Below, piece after piece: positions 1 through 7,784 of a stretch of 9,114 nt of DNA. The stretch comes from Streptosporangiaceae bacterium (GTDB lineage: Bacteria > Actinomycetota > Actinomycetes > Streptosporangiales > Streptosporangiaceae). The stretch lies in the NCBI GenBank assembly GCA_030038715.1, contig JASHSO010000223.1, positions 1 to 9,114 of the forward strand, given 5' to 3'. The number at the start of each line of letters is the position of its first letter. Position 1 is the first letter of the stretch. The notes under the pieces were generated by a model, which made no database searches, had not been told where the DNA came from, and worked only from the letters and a program-made list of their open reading frames with translations. Position numbers and translations under genes: made by a program.

Positions 1-1436
1 ATGTGGGCCAGGCTCGGCGTCCGCTCGATCAGGTCGGCGGCCTCGTCGATCAGCACCGCGTCGGCGGTGCTCCAGCGTGCCGAGCCTGGCCCGCGCGGCG
101 GGACTGGCCAGCCGACGGCTGCCTGCTCGGCCGGCTCCAGGAGGCCGGCCGCCGCACGGCCGAGCAGCGCGGCGTCGGCGAGCAGGCGGAACACCAGCCG
201 GACCGGGTCGGCCTTGGGCCACACCTGGTCGACAGTCGCGCGAACCTGCCTTGTCCGGCGCACCGCGTCGTGCGTGCGGTCGTCGCAGCTCTCCCCCGCG
301 GCCTCCATCCTGGTCAAGATCACGTGGGCGATCCGGTGCGACAACATCTCGCGCCCGGTGCCGTACCGGACCCCGCGCGCCCGCAACTCGCGCACGAGCT
401 CGGCGATCTCGCTCGCTGGTACCCGCCACCTTCGTGATCCTCTGGCCAGCACCACGTCCTCGGCAGGCTCGGCCAGCCGCTCCCACAGCGCCCGCCCGAG
501 CACCTCGGCCATCCGGGCATCCCCCTTCACCGCCGCGGCGGCCGCCGAGTCGACGCCGGTCACCGGTACCGCAGCGAGCAGGTCAGCGACGCTGACCTGG
601 GTCACGTCCAGCTCACCGAGCGCAGGCAGCACGTTCTGGATGTAGGCGAGGAAGGCGCGGTTCGGCCCGACTACCAGAACGCCGCCCCGGCCGAGGCGCT
701 GAGCGTGCGCGTACAGCAGGTAGGCGACCCGGTGCAGGCCCACCGCGGTCTTTCCGGTGCCGGGAGCGCCCTGCACGCAGAGCGTCTGGTCGACGTCAGC
801 CCGCACGATGTCGTCCTGGTCCGGCTGGATCGTCGCCACGATGTCGCGCATCGGGCCAGAGCGCGGCCGCTCGATCTCGGCGATGAGGATCTTGCTGGTC
901 GCCAGCGGGTCCGCCGCCAGCGCGGCGGCGCCGCCGAACTCCTCGTCCTCGAAGGCCGTCAGCTCGCCGCCGGCGAAGCCGAACCTGCGCCGCAGCAGCA
1001 GCCCCATCGGATCGGCCTGAGTGGCACGGTAGAACGGCCGCGAAACCGGGGCGCGCCAGTCGATCACCGCGGGTGTGCCGTGCGGATCGTGCACATGCCG
1101 CCTGCCGACGTGGAACTGAAGCGCGCCTGGCCCGCCGGCCTCGTTCTGGTCCTGGCCCGCGATCGCTCCCGGCTGGTAGTCGAGTCTGCCAAAGAACAGC
1201 GGCGTGTCGGGCAGGTCGCGCAGCGCCTCCGCACGCCGGTACAGGTCGGCCTTCAGGTACTCCTGCGACACCCGGTCGCCGCCGAGCGCGGGCAGCGAGA
1301 GCACGTCCGCTCGCATGCGGGCAAGGAACGCGCGCGACTGGACCAGGTAGGCACGCTCGGCGGCCAGCACCGCGGCACCCAGGTCCAGTGCTTGGCTAGT
1401 GGCCGCTTCGGCCCGCCGCGGGCCCGCCGATGGCAT
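1..1436 (-). CDS. helR: RNA polymerase recycling motor ATPase HelR/HelD (UvrD-like), C-terminus cut off by window edge
   Basis: This is a superfamily-1 (UvrD-like) ATPase of the actinobacterial HelD/HelR group; family members bind RNA polymerase and release it from stalled or drug-bound complexes. The frame is open from ATG at 1436 to the left edge (478 codons; I estimate relatives at roughly 700-750 residues, so about a third is missing). Visible in order: an N-terminal helical arm (about residues 15-75), the family block FFGRLDY (81-87), IDWRAPVSRPFYRAT (125-139), PRSGPMRDIVATIQ (191-204) just ahead of the nucleotide site, and Walker A GAPGTGKT (223-230) followed by VGLHRVAYLLY. It ends at LIDEAADLIERTPSLAH (462-478), just before the expected DEAQD Walker B, so motifs II-VI cannot be checked. 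The start is set by GAGGTGA six nt upstream. It lies downstream of a GNAT gene in the same direction, with a 100-nt gap that could hold its own promoter. The family call is firm; rifamycin resistance as a role is only inferred from characterised HelR proteins. Confidence 0.93.
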   Translation of the reverse strand, partial: MPSAGPRRAEAATSQALDLGAAVLAAERAYLVQSRAFLARMRADVLSLPALGGDRVSQEYLKADLYRRAEALRDLPDTPLFFGRLDYQPGAIAGQDQNEAGGPGALQFHVGRRHVHDPHGTPAVIDWRAPVSRPFYRATQADPMGLLLRRRFGFAGGELTAFEDEEFGGAAALAADPLATSKILIAEIERPRSGPMRDIVATIQPDQDDIVRADVDQTLCVQGAPGTGKTAVGLHRVAYLLYAHAQRLGRGGVLVVGPNRAFLAYIQNVLPALGELDVTQVSVADLLAAVPVTGVDSAAAAAVKGDARMAEVLGRALWERLAEPAEDVVLARGSRRWRVPASEIAELVRELRARGVRYGTGREMLSHRIAHVILTRMEAAGESCDDRTHDAVRRTRQVRATVDQVWPKADPVRLVFRLLADAALLGRAAAGLLEPAEQAAVGWPVPPRGPGSARWSTADAVLIDEAADLIERTPSLAH

Positions 1437-1536
1437 GGCTGATCACCTCAGATCGGAAGAGGGTTAGCTGGCACAAGGGTCCAGAAGCCTAGCAGCAGGC
1501 GATGCTCGACCGCACCGGGGTTTGCGTGGGAGTAAC
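1437..1536 (-). other. 100-nt gap between GNAT gene and helR; possible weak helR promoter
   Basis: This is the largest gap between same-strand genes in the window. On the minus strand a TAGGCT hexamer (1491-1486) has the TAnnnT pattern of a -10 element, but no good -35 lies 17-18 nt upstream. I see no GC-rich hairpin followed by a T-run, so no convincing intrinsic terminator after the GNAT gene. The only small stem is GCCT-N6-AGGC at 1487-1500. I do not see the inverted repeat of the rifamycin-associated element reported upstream of some helR genes. Whether helR is read through from the operon or has its own promoter is open. Confidence 0.3.
1443..1449 (-). promoter_or_regulatory. Strong Shine-Dalgarno of helR
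   Basis: On the minus strand GAGGTGA matches the 16S anti-SD tail well and sits six nt before the ATG at 1436. It settles the helR start and suggests efficient translation, in contrast to the weak sites of the two genes upstream. Confidence 0.75.
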
Positions 1537-2430
1537 TCAGAAGAGCACGGACATGAACGTGCCGACCTGGGTGAATCCGGCCCGCCCGTACGCGGCGCGA
1601 GCCGGCGCGTTGTAGTCGTTCACATACAGGCTCACCACAGGAGCCATCTTTAGTGCCTCGCGCACCACCGCGGCCATGCCGTGGGTGGCCAGTCCCCGGC
1701 CGCGCTCCTCCGGCGGCACCCAGACGCCCTGCACCTGAGTCGCGTACGGCGACACCGCGCCGATCTCCGCCTTGAACAGCACCCGTCCGTTCTCGATCCT
1801 GGCGAAGGAACGGCCGCCGCTGATCAGGTCGGCCATCCTGGCGCGGTAGGCGGCACCGCCATCGACGCCGATCGGGGATACCCCGACCTCCTCGGTGAAC
1901 ATGGCGATACACGACGGCAGTATTAGGTCAAGCTCGCTCGGCCGGACTGCCCGCACTTCCGGGTCCGGCTCAACCCGGGCTGGGCCGGACACTGCCAGTA
2001 CCGGCTGCACCGGCCGCACGTCACGCGGCCTGCCCCAGGCAGGTGCGAGCAGCGACCACAGCCGCCCTACCGCGTCGGCAGGGCCCACGACCGACGAGCA
2101 CCGGCGGCCCTGCATTCGGGCCCGGGACGCGAAAGCCGCGACCGACTCGGCGTCGGCCGAAACGGGTACCAGGTTCGCGCCGGAGTAACACAGGGCGGTT
2201 AGCTCACCCTCGCCGGGATGCCCCCAGATCTGGCCGCCCAGCCTTGTCGGCTCGAGCCCGGAGGCACGGATTCGCGAACTGACGAAGACATTGGCGACGG
2301 CATCACGCTCGCACAGCGCCAGTGCCTCGTCGCGATCGCGATCGGTCAGCAGGCGCAGCGACCGTCCCGCAGCCGATGGACGCGTCGCCGACCGCCCCAT
2401 CGCCGAGCGCTCTGCCCTGGTGCGTAGCAC
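1537..2430 (-). CDS. DUF4081-GNAT family N-acetyltransferase (Rv2867c-like)
   Basis: This predicted two-part acetyltransferase has 297 residues from GTG 2430. The N-terminal half (about residues 25-150), with RDRDEALALCERDAVANVFV, matches the DUF4081 domain that precedes a GNAT fold in many actinobacterial proteins. The C-terminal half (about 158-297) is GNAT: the acetyl-CoA pyrophosphate loop is RGRGLATHG (243-251) and the later block is LYVNDYNAPARAAYGRAGF (268-286). The substrate is unknown. Its place downstream of dxr-rip1-ispG matches Rv2867c of M. tuberculosis, which supports orthology. It starts 31 nt after the hydrolase stop, so it is probably co-transcribed. The start is uncertain: GTG 2430 has only a weak TGGAA before it, and the in-frame ATG at 2400 would give 287 residues with both domains intact. 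Family is clear, biochemical function unknown. Confidence 0.9.
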   Translation of the reverse strand: MLRTRAERSAMGRSATRPSAAGRSLRLLTDRDRDEALALCERDAVANVFVSSRIRASGLEPTRLGGQIWGHPGEGELTALCYSGANLVPVSADAESVAAFASRARMQGRRCSSVVGPADAVGRLWSLLAPAWGRPRDVRPVQPVLAVSGPARVEPDPEVRAVRPSELDLILPSCIAMFTEEVGVSPIGVDGGAAYRARMADLISGGRSFARIENGRVLFKAEIGAVSPYATQVQGVWVPPEERGRGLATHGMAAVVREALKMAPVVSLYVNDYNAPARAAYGRAGFTQVGTFMSVLF

Positions 2431-2461
2431 AGTTCCAGAGTAACGGCTGAGCCAGCTCTCC

Positions 2462-4006
2462 CTACGGCTTAGGGGCGGGCAGCGCCGGGCAGCTCGCGTT
2501 GATCAGTCCCGGCTTGCTCGGCAGCGATCCGCTGGCCAGGTACCTGTTCAGGTAGCCGTTGACGCAGTTGTTGGGCGGATAGGCCAGCGACTGGCCGTGG
2601 TTCCCGCCCCCTGCCACGACGACGAGCTTGGCGCTCGGTAGCAGCCGCCTGGCCACCAGCGCTCCCTGGTACGGCGTTGCCGCGTCCAGCGTGCCCTGCA
2701 GCAGGAGGATCGGCGGGAGGCCAGCGCCGTCGATGCGCATAGGGCTGGCCGGGCCCTTGACCGGCCAGAACGCGCAGGCGGCGTTGAACCATGCGTTGCC
2801 CCACGCCTCGAACGGCGCCGTGGCGTAGATCTTCCTTGTGTCGGAGTTCCAGAACGCCCAGCTCCGGGGCCAGTTGACGTCGCTGCACTCCACGGCGTTG
2901 TAGACGGCGAACTCGTTCTCGTTCTGCTGCCCGACCTCCCGGTAGAGCGCGACAAGCTCGCCAGACGACCCGCCGTGCAGGTAGCTGGCCAGCGCCGCGG
3001 CCAGATAGGGCCAGTAGGCGTTGTCGTAACCGCCGATCAGGAAAGTGTCGCTCAGCTCGTCCGGGCCGATCAGTCCCGCTATCGGGTGGTGCTCCAGCTT
3101 GGTCATCGCCATCTCGAACGTCGCGGTGACCTGCGCCCGCGTCGAGCCGAGCCGGTATGTCGCGGCATAGCGGGCGATCCAGCTGAAGAACGCGTTCATC
3201 CTGCCCTGGAAGGCGTAGTCCTGCAGGACGTTGTCCTCGTACCAGGCGCCGTCGGGGTCAACGATGCTGTCCAGCACCATCCTGCGGACCCGGTGCGGGA
3301 AGAGCGTCGCATACACCTGGCCGAGGTAAGTCCCGTAGGAGACGCCGTAGTAGTTGATCTTCTGCTGGCCGAGCGCGACCCGGATCGAGTCCATGTCCCT
3401 CGCCATGTCCTGCGTGGTCATGTACGGGAGCAGCCAGCCGTAGCGCTTCTCGCAGTCGGCCGCGTAGGACCGCGCGCGGTCCATGAGCGTTTGTTCGGCC
3501 GCGCCGCTGGACGGCACGTAGTCGGGTCTCGGCTTGCTGAAGAACGACGGGTCGCAGTGCAACGACGGCACCGACGCCCCGACACCGCGCGTGTCGAAGC
3601 CGATGACGTCGTAGTCGGCGGCGACGGACGGGCTGAGGCTGGCGGCGACGTAGGCGGCGAAGGACAGCCCGCTCGCTCCCGGCCCGCCGGGGTTGACCAG
3701 CAGCACGCCCTGCTGCTGGCTGGCGGGTGCGGTGGCCGGCACCTCCGACAGCGCCAGGGTGATCTTCCGGCCCGAAGGCTGCCGGTAGTTCAGCGGCACG
3801 TGCACGCTGGTGCAGAGCAGCCGGCTGGAGGTGCTCGCGCCGCCGCCGTCCTGCGGGCATTTATGCCAGCGCAAGGACAGCGACGAAACCGCCCGCGAGC
3901 CGGCGGCGCCACCCGCACTGGCCGGCGTTCCGGTGCACGCGGCAAGCGACAGCGCCAGCGACGAAGTGGCCGCGAACGCGGCAACCGCTGTCCGGGCCTT
4001 GCTCAT
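2462..4006 (-). CDS. Secreted lipoprotein alpha/beta-hydrolase, S33 tripeptidyl-aminopeptidase (TAP/Slp) type
   Basis: This 514-residue predicted serine hydrolase should be anchored outside the cytoplasmic membrane. The N-terminus (MSKAR, a hydrophobic stretch, then LAAC with Cys24) is a type II signal peptide with lipobox. The oxyanion-hole block NPGGPGASG is at 105-113. The triad is visible: nucleophile Ser223 in GVSYG, Asp441 in LLLQGTLDAATP, His470 in GGGNHGQSL. The His region, with a downstream Cys-rich tail (CVNGYL, ASCP), matches the TAP-like C-terminal domain. Characterised relatives are the Streptomyces tripeptidyl aminopeptidases and mycobacterial CaeA-type esterases, so it may cleave N-terminal tripeptides from proteins or hydrolyse small esters; the sequence does not choose between these. 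It lies 28 nt after ispG and 31 nt before the GNAT gene. I see no strong Shine-Dalgarno before ATG 4006, so translation may depend on coupling to ispG. Length and residues look intact. Confidence 0.95.
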   Translation of the reverse strand: MSKARTAVAAFAATSSLALSLAACTGTPASAGGAAGSRAVSSLSLRWHKCPQDGGGASTSSRLLCTSVHVPLNYRQPSGRKITLALSEVPATAPASQQQGVLLVNPGGPGASGLSFAAYVAASLSPSVAADYDVIGFDTRGVGASVPSLHCDPSFFSKPRPDYVPSSGAAEQTLMDRARSYAADCEKRYGWLLPYMTTQDMARDMDSIRVALGQQKINYYGVSYGTYLGQVYATLFPHRVRRMVLDSIVDPDGAWYEDNVLQDYAFQGRMNAFFSWIARYAATYRLGSTRAQVTATFEMAMTKLEHHPIAGLIGPDELSDTFLIGGYDNAYWPYLAAALASYLHGGSSGELVALYREVGQQNENEFAVYNAVECSDVNWPRSWAFWNSDTRKIYATAPFEAWGNAWFNAACAFWPVKGPASPMRIDGAGLPPILLLQGTLDAATPYQGALVARRLLPSAKLVVVAGGGNHGQSLAYPPNNCVNGYLNRYLASGSLPSKPGLINASCPALPAPKP

Positions 4007-4034
4007 GCCAGCATGTCCAGCCGTGCGCCGATGC

Positions 4035-5171
4035 CTAGCTTTCGGCCGACTCCACGGCCGCGGCCAGCTTCATGGCCTCCTCGATCAGCGTCTCCACGAT
4101 CTGCGATTCAGGAACCGTCTTGATCACTTCGCCGCGGACGAAGATCTGGCCCTTGCCATTGCCGGACGCCACGCCGAGGTCGGCCTCGCGTGCCTCGCCG
4201 GGACCGTTGACCACGCAGCCCATGACCGCCACCCGCAACGGCACATCGAGCCCGTCCAGGGCCGCGGTCACCTGGTCAGCGAGGGTGTACACGTCAACTT
4301 GAGCGCGGCCGCAGGACGGGCAGGACACGATCTCCAGCCCGCGCTGGCGCAGTCCGAGCGACTCTAGGATCGCGATCCCGACCTTGACCTCCTCAACCGG
4401 CGGGGCGGACAGCGAGACCCTGATCGTGTCGCCGATCCCCTCGACCAGCAGCGCGCCGAAGGCGACGGCGGACTTCACCGTGCCCTGGAAGGCGGGCCCG
4501 GCCTCGGTGACGCCCAGGTGCAGCGGGTAGTCGCACCGCTGCGCGAGTTGCCGGTAGGCGTTAATCATGACCACCGGGTCGTGGTGCTTGACCGAGATCT
4601 TGATGTCGGTGAAGCCGTGCTCCTCGAACAGCGAGCATTCCCAGAGCGCGGACTCGACCAGGGCCTCCGGCGTAGCCTTGCCGTACTTGGCCAGCAGCCG
4701 CTTGTCCAGCGACCCGGCGTTAACGCCGATCCTGATGGGCACCCCGGCAGCCGACGCCGCCTTGGCGATCTCGGCGACCTTGTCGTCGAACGCCTTGATG
4801 TTGCCGGGATTCACCCGGACAGCGGCGCACCCGGCATCGATGGCCGCGAACACGTACTTGGGCTGGAAATGGATGTCCGCGATAACAGGTATCTGTGACT
4901 TGCGGGCTATCTGCGGCAGCGCGTCCGCGTCGTCCTGCGACGGCACGGCCACGCGCACGATTTGACAGCCAGCCGCGGTCAGCTCGGCGATCTGCTGGAG
5001 GGTGGCGTTGACGTCGGCGGTCAGCGTGGTCGTCATCGACTGCACGGAGACAGGCGCCCCGCCGCCCACGGGAACCGCATGTTTGCCGCTGCCCACGATG
5101 ATCTGGCGCGACAACCTGCGGTTAGCGAGCGGCTCTGGCGGAAGCTCCGGTAGGCCTAGGTCTACTGTCAT
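4035..5171 (-). CDS. ispG: 4-hydroxy-3-methylbut-2-enyl diphosphate synthase, IspG/GcpE (flavodoxin- or ferredoxin-dependent)
   Basis: IspG is a cytoplasmic [4Fe-4S] enzyme that reductively opens methylerythritol cyclodiphosphate to HMBPP, the penultimate MEP step. The protein has 378 residues, a normal length for the bacterial two-domain form. The TIM-barrel part (about 20-270) carries VSVQSMTTT (41-49), ADIHFQPKY (98-106), VRVNPGNI (118-125) and LGVTEAGPA (219-227). The C-terminal cluster domain has CPSCGR with Cys284 and Cys287, then [11 protein letters not shown] with Cys319 and the cluster-binding Glu326. All expected ligands are present. ATG 5171 is chosen because the protein begins MTVDLGLP just before the conserved core and has AAGGCGAG upstream. 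The same frame stays open to 5936, but that extension lies antisense to rip1 codons and has no IspG homology. It follows rip1 by 14 nt, implying one transcript with dxr and rip1. Confidence 0.98.
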   Translation of the reverse strand: MTVDLGLPELPPEPLANRRLSRQIIVGSGKHAVPVGGGAPVSVQSMTTTLTADVNATLQQIAELTAAGCQIVRVAVPSQDDADALPQIARKSQIPVIADIHFQPKYVFAAIDAGCAAVRVNPGNIKAFDDKVAEIAKAASAAGVPIRIGVNAGSLDKRLLAKYGKATPEALVESALWECSLFEEHGFTDIKISVKHHDPVVMINAYRQLAQRCDYPLHLGVTEAGPAFQGTVKSAVAFGALLVEGIGDTIRVSLSAPPVEEVKVGIAILESLGLRQRGLEIVSCPSCGRAQVDVYTLADQVTAALDGLDVPLRVAVMGCVVNGPGEAREADLGVASGNGKGQIFVRGEVIKTVPESQIVETLIEEAMKLAAAVESAES

Positions 5172-5185
5172 GACGCGATCTCGCC

Positions 5186-6490
5186 TTAAACCTGTAGGTG
5201 GACTGGATTGAAGATGTCCGCGGCTATCAGCAGCGTGCCGATCCCGAGAAGCACGGCGAACACTAGCACGCTGACCGGGACGAGCTTCTGGATGTCGACG
5301 AGGCCCGGATCGGGCCGGCCGAGCAGCCTGGCTAGGCCGGACCTGAACCGCTCGTAAATCACCACCGCCAGGTGACCGCCATCCAGCGGCAGCAGCGGCA
5401 GCAGGTTGAATGCGCCGACGAAGATGTTCAGCGAGGCGACCAGGTAGAGCACCAGAGTCACCTTCGCCTGCCACGGAAGGCTGGCCTCGACCACGTCGCC
5501 GGTCACCTGGCCGACACCGTAGATGCTGCTGACCTCGCCGGCCGGGGTCTTGGACCGGTCCTTGGCAAACAGGTCGGGGATGGCAGAAGGCAGCTTGGCG
5601 ATGGCCGATGCCGAGGAGGTCAGGGTGTCGGCGAACTGCGACCCGGCGAACGAGACCGCGCCGAGCACACTGCTGCGCTGGTACAGCACGGCCTGCTCCA
5701 CGCCCAGGTACGGCACGGCCCGGCCGGGAATGTGGGCGAGCGTGACCTGCACGGTCACGTCCCGGCCGGCGCGCTGCACTACAACGGGGATGGGCACGCC
5801 CGCCTGCTGGTCCTTGAGCGCTGCGTGCAGCTGGTTCCAGCTGCTGACCGGCTGGCCGGCTACCGCGACCACCCTGTCGCCCCCGCGGATGCCGGACACC
5901 TGGGCGGGCGAGCGGCCGAGGTTGTGGCCCGCGCACGGGCTCGTGCTGTTGAGCGCGGCGGCACTGCGCGGCACGCAGGTAGCTATCGAGCCGACGAGGT
6001 TGGTGCTGTCGTTCGGCTGGCCGATCGCGACCGCCAGCACGAACAGCAGGAACAAGGCAAGCACGAAGTGCATGATGGAGCCGGCGGCCAGCACGATGAT
6101 CCGCTGCCAGCCGGGCTTATAGCGGAACGACCTCGGCTCGTCGTCGACGTTGACCTCCTCCATCGAGGTCATCCCGGTAATCCGGACAAAGCCGCCGAAC
6201 GGCAGCGCCTTGACGCCGTACTCTGTCTCGCCCCGGAAGAACGACCAGAGCGTGGTGCCGAAGCCCAGGAAGAACTGGGTAACCCGCATGCCGAACTTCT
6301 TCGCGGTCAGGAAGTGCCCGAACTCGTGCAGCATCACCGACACGACCAGGGCGACCACGAAGATCACCACGCCGAGCAGGAAGGCCAGGTGGCGGTGCGC
6401 GAGCAGGAGCAGCAGCGCCACGATCGCGGCTACGAGCAGGACGCCGCGAGTTCGTGCGAGGACGCCGAGCTGACGCCCGTCTTGCCGCAT
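5186..6490 (-). CDS. rip1: Site-2 intramembrane zinc metalloprotease, Rip1/RseP family (M50B)
   Basis: This 434-residue polytopic membrane protease belongs to the family that cuts anti-sigma factors and other single-span proteins within the bilayer. Zinc motif HEFGH (55-59) lies in a transmembrane helix, and the third ligand is in [12 protein letters not shown] (362-373, Asp370). [13 protein letters not shown] and [13 protein letters not shown] (95-107) are typical of the family. A helix at about 131-156 is followed by an extracytoplasmic PDZ-like region (about 163-255, with [11 protein letters not shown]), and the last helix is about 403-424. Two cysteines (172, 186) in the PDZ region could form a disulfide. 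Unusually, an extra hydrophobic helix (about 17-31) precedes the one bearing HEFGH. The helix near 138 reads GSIMH where I recall many relatives having GPxxN; I am unsure how rare this is. ATG 6490 has GGAGAGG about ten nt upstream. The dxr-rip1-ispG order matches M. tuberculosis. Confidence 0.95.
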   Translation of the reverse strand: MRQDGRQLGVLARTRGVLLVAAIVALLLLLAHRHLAFLLGVVIFVVALVVSVMLHEFGHFLTAKKFGMRVTQFFLGFGTTLWSFFRGETEYGVKALPFGGFVRITGMTSMEEVNVDDEPRSFRYKPGWQRIIVLAAGSIMHFVLALFLLFVLAVAIGQPNDSTNLVGSIATCVPRSAAALNSTSPCAGHNLGRSPAQVSGIRGGDRVVAVAGQPVSSWNQLHAALKDQQAGVPIPVVVQRAGRDVTVQVTLAHIPGRAVPYLGVEQAVLYQRSSVLGAVSFAGSQFADTLTSSASAIAKLPSAIPDLFAKDRSKTPAGEVSSIYGVGQVTGDVVEASLPWQAKVTLVLYLVASLNIFVGAFNLLPLLPLDGGHLAVVIYERFRSGLARLLGRPDPGLVDIQKLVPVSVLVFAVLLGIGTLLIAADIFNPVHLQV

Positions 6491-6510
6491 TAGGCCGTTT
6501 CCTCTCCCAT
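6490..6510 (-). promoter_or_regulatory. rip1 Shine-Dalgarno inside a six-codon mini-ORF ending in TAATG
   Basis: Between the dxr stop and rip1 the minus strand reads ATG GGA GAG GAA ACG GCC TAA, with the TAA sharing its final A with the rip1 ATG (TAATG). The stretch GGAGAGG (6507-6501) inside it is the likely rip1 ribosome-binding site, ten nt before the start. The mini-ORF (MGEETA) may be chance, since purine-rich SD sequences easily give such codons. If translated, it could couple rip1 translation to ribosomes ending there. Confidence 0.4.
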
Positions 6511-6521
6511 CGGTCCTAGAC

Positions 6522-7733
6522 CTACCGGCCCCGACCGGTCAGCTCGCGTGCCCGGTCCCTGGCCCAGCGATCGGCAGCGAGAACCTCCGCGAGCCCGGCA
6601 GCCTCGCCCGGGCTGTCTTGACGCTCCGAGACTACCTGCGCCACGGTGTCGACGATTCCGGCGAACGGGATCGTGCCCGCCAGGAAGGCACCAACGCACT
6701 CCTCGTTGGCTGCGTTGTAGGTGGCCGGCACGGTACCGCCCGCGGCGCCAGCGTGCCTGGCCAGCGCGACGGCCGGGAATGCCTCCTCGTCCAGCGGCTC
6801 GAAGGTCCAGGTGTGCGCGGCCGTCCAGTCGACCGCGGGGGCGGCATCAGGTACGCGGTCGGGCCAGCCCAGCGCCAGCGCGATCGGGATGTGCATGTCA
6901 GGCGGGCTCGCCTGGGCGAGCGTGGACCCATCGGTGAATTCCACCATCGAGTGGATGACCGACTGACGGTGCACAACGACCTCAATGCGGTCAAAGGGGA
7001 TCCCGAAGAGCAGGTGCGCCTCGATCAGCTCCAGACCCTTGTTGACCAGGGTCGCGCTGTTGACCGTGATCACCGGGCCCATGTTCCAGGTGGGGTGGGC
7101 CAGCGCCTGTTCCGGCGTGACGTCAGCCAGCTCCGCCCTAGTCCGATGCAGGAACGGGCCGCCGCTTGCGGTCACGATTAGCTTCGCCACCTCGGCGCCG
7201 CGGCCGCCGCGCAGGCACTGCGCGATCGCTGAGTGCTCGGAATCCACCGGGACGATCTGGCCGGGCGCAGCCAGATCGGCCACTAGCGGGCCGCCCATGA
7301 TCAGTGATTCCTTGTTGGCTAGCGCCAGCACCCGGCCCGCCCGGATTGCGGCCAGGGTCGCAGCCAGCCCGACCGCGCCGGTCACCGCGTTCAGCACCAC
7401 GTCGCACGGCGCGGCCGCCAGCTCAGCGACGGCATCCGGGCCGGCCTGCAACTCGGGCAGCTTGCGCCGAGCCCCGTCCGCCGAGCCCAGCGCGGCCAGT
7501 GCCGCCCGCAGCTCCGGCACTGCAGCCGGACTGGCCACCGCCACCGTCTCGGCGCCGAGCTCGATTGCCTGCCTGGCCAGTAGCGCGGGGTTCCCGCCGC
7601 CCGCCGCGATCCCGGTCAGCCGGAACCGGTCCGGATTCCGGGCGATGATGTCGGCCGCCTGAGTCCCGATCGAGCCAGTCGATCCCAGCATGATGATGTC
7701 CCGGCAGTGGCCGGCAGCGCTCGCGGAGTCCAC
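6522..7733 (-). CDS. dxr: 1-deoxy-D-xylulose 5-phosphate reductoisomerase, Dxr/IspC
   Basis: Dxr is cytoplasmic and NADPH-dependent; it converts DXP to methylerythritol 4-phosphate, the first committed MEP step and the fosmidomycin target. Numbering from GTG 7733 (403 aa): NADPH loop [10 protein letters not shown] (16-25), ANKES (139-143), divalent-metal ligands Asp164 and Glu166 in VDSEHSA, the ligand Glu235 in [16 protein letters not shown], and the mobile substrate loop HPTWNMG (213-219), with His213, Trp216 and Met218 matching the E. coli loop. The C-terminal helical domain ends at TGRGR. Everything expected is intact. The start is debatable. GTG 7733 has GGTGGAG nine nt upstream and gives an N-terminus like relatives. 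GTG 7748 and GTG 7769 are in frame upstream and would add 5 or 12 residues, but 7769 leaves only 20 nt to aroG and has no SD. First gene of the minus-strand operon; rip1 follows after 31 nt. Confidence 0.97.
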   Translation of the reverse strand: MDSASAAGHCRDIIMLGSTGSIGTQAADIIARNPDRFRLTGIAAGGGNPALLARQAIELGAETVAVASPAAVPELRAALAALGSADGARRKLPELQAGPDAVAELAAAPCDVVLNAVTGAVGLAATLAAIRAGRVLALANKESLIMGGPLVADLAAPGQIVPVDSEHSAIAQCLRGGRGAEVAKLIVTASGGPFLHRTRAELADVTPEQALAHPTWNMGPVITVNSATLVNKGLELIEAHLLFGIPFDRIEVVVHRQSVIHSMVEFTDGSTLAQASPPDMHIPIALALGWPDRVPDAAPAVDWTAAHTWTFEPLDEEAFPAVALARHAGAAGGTVPATYNAANEECVGAFLAGTIPFAGIVDTVAQVVSERQDSPGEAAGLAEVLAADRWARDRARELTGRGR

Positions 7734-7742
7734 CCGGTTATT

Positions 7743-7749
7743 CTCCACC
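7743..7749 (-). promoter_or_regulatory. Shine-Dalgarno favouring the dxr start at 7733
   Basis: On the minus strand GGTGGAG ends nine nt before the GTG at 7733. No comparable site precedes the alternative GTG codons at 7748 and 7769. This is why the shorter dxr is preferred and why the dxr–aroG gap is taken as 56 nt. Confidence 0.55.
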
Positions 7750-7768
7750 GGCGAACCTGGCGCTTGCA

Positions 7769-7784
7769 CACGGTGAGTACCGTG
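7769..7784. repeat. Inverted repeat IR1 between dxr and aroG: possible operator
   Basis: CACGGT-GAGT-ACCGTG is a perfect 6-bp-arm palindrome with a 4-nt spacer. It lies between the divergent genes and overlaps the possible aroG -10 (TACCGT, 7778-7783). On the minus strand it overlaps the alternative dxr start at 7769. It is the size of a half-turn-spaced dimeric regulator site. As RNA it would form only a short stem. No known regulator motif is recognised. Confidence 0.5.
7778..7783 (+). promoter_or_regulatory. Possible -10 element of aroG (leaderless transcript)
   Basis: TACCGT fits TAnnnT and ends six nt before the aroG GTG at 7790. That is the spacing expected when transcription starts at the start codon itself, which is common in actinobacteria. 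It would explain why aroG has no properly spaced SD: AGGGGG abuts the GTG. No good -35 is seen 17-18 nt upstream, so the support is positional only. Confidence 0.35.

Noticed and set aside
1..1442. Several plus-strand frames at the left edge (for example 1-645 and 705-1442)
   Set aside because: They lie opposite helR, whose minus-strand frame carries all the conserved ATPase motifs; the plus-strand products are Ser/Arg/Ala-rich without motifs.
1487..1500. Possible terminator stem GCCT-N6-AGGC after the GNAT gene
   Set aside because: Only four pairs with no following T-run on either strand; too weak to call.
2975..4123. 382-codon plus-strand frame opposite the hydrolase gene
   Set aside because: Antisense shadow of a high-GC gene: biased Arg/Val/Gly/His composition, no domain, and it crosses the hydrolase/ispG boundary.
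5172..5936. In-frame 255-codon N-terminal extension of ispG, giving a 633-residue frame
   Set aside because: It lies within the rip1 coding region in another frame of the same strand, is Arg/Gly/Ala/Pro-rich, and shows no IspG or other domain. The conserved ispG start at 5171 has its own SD.
5372..6493. 373-codon plus-strand frame opposite rip1
   Set aside because: Charged, low-complexity shadow (His, Gln, Glu, Arg rich) exactly opposite a well-supported membrane protease gene.
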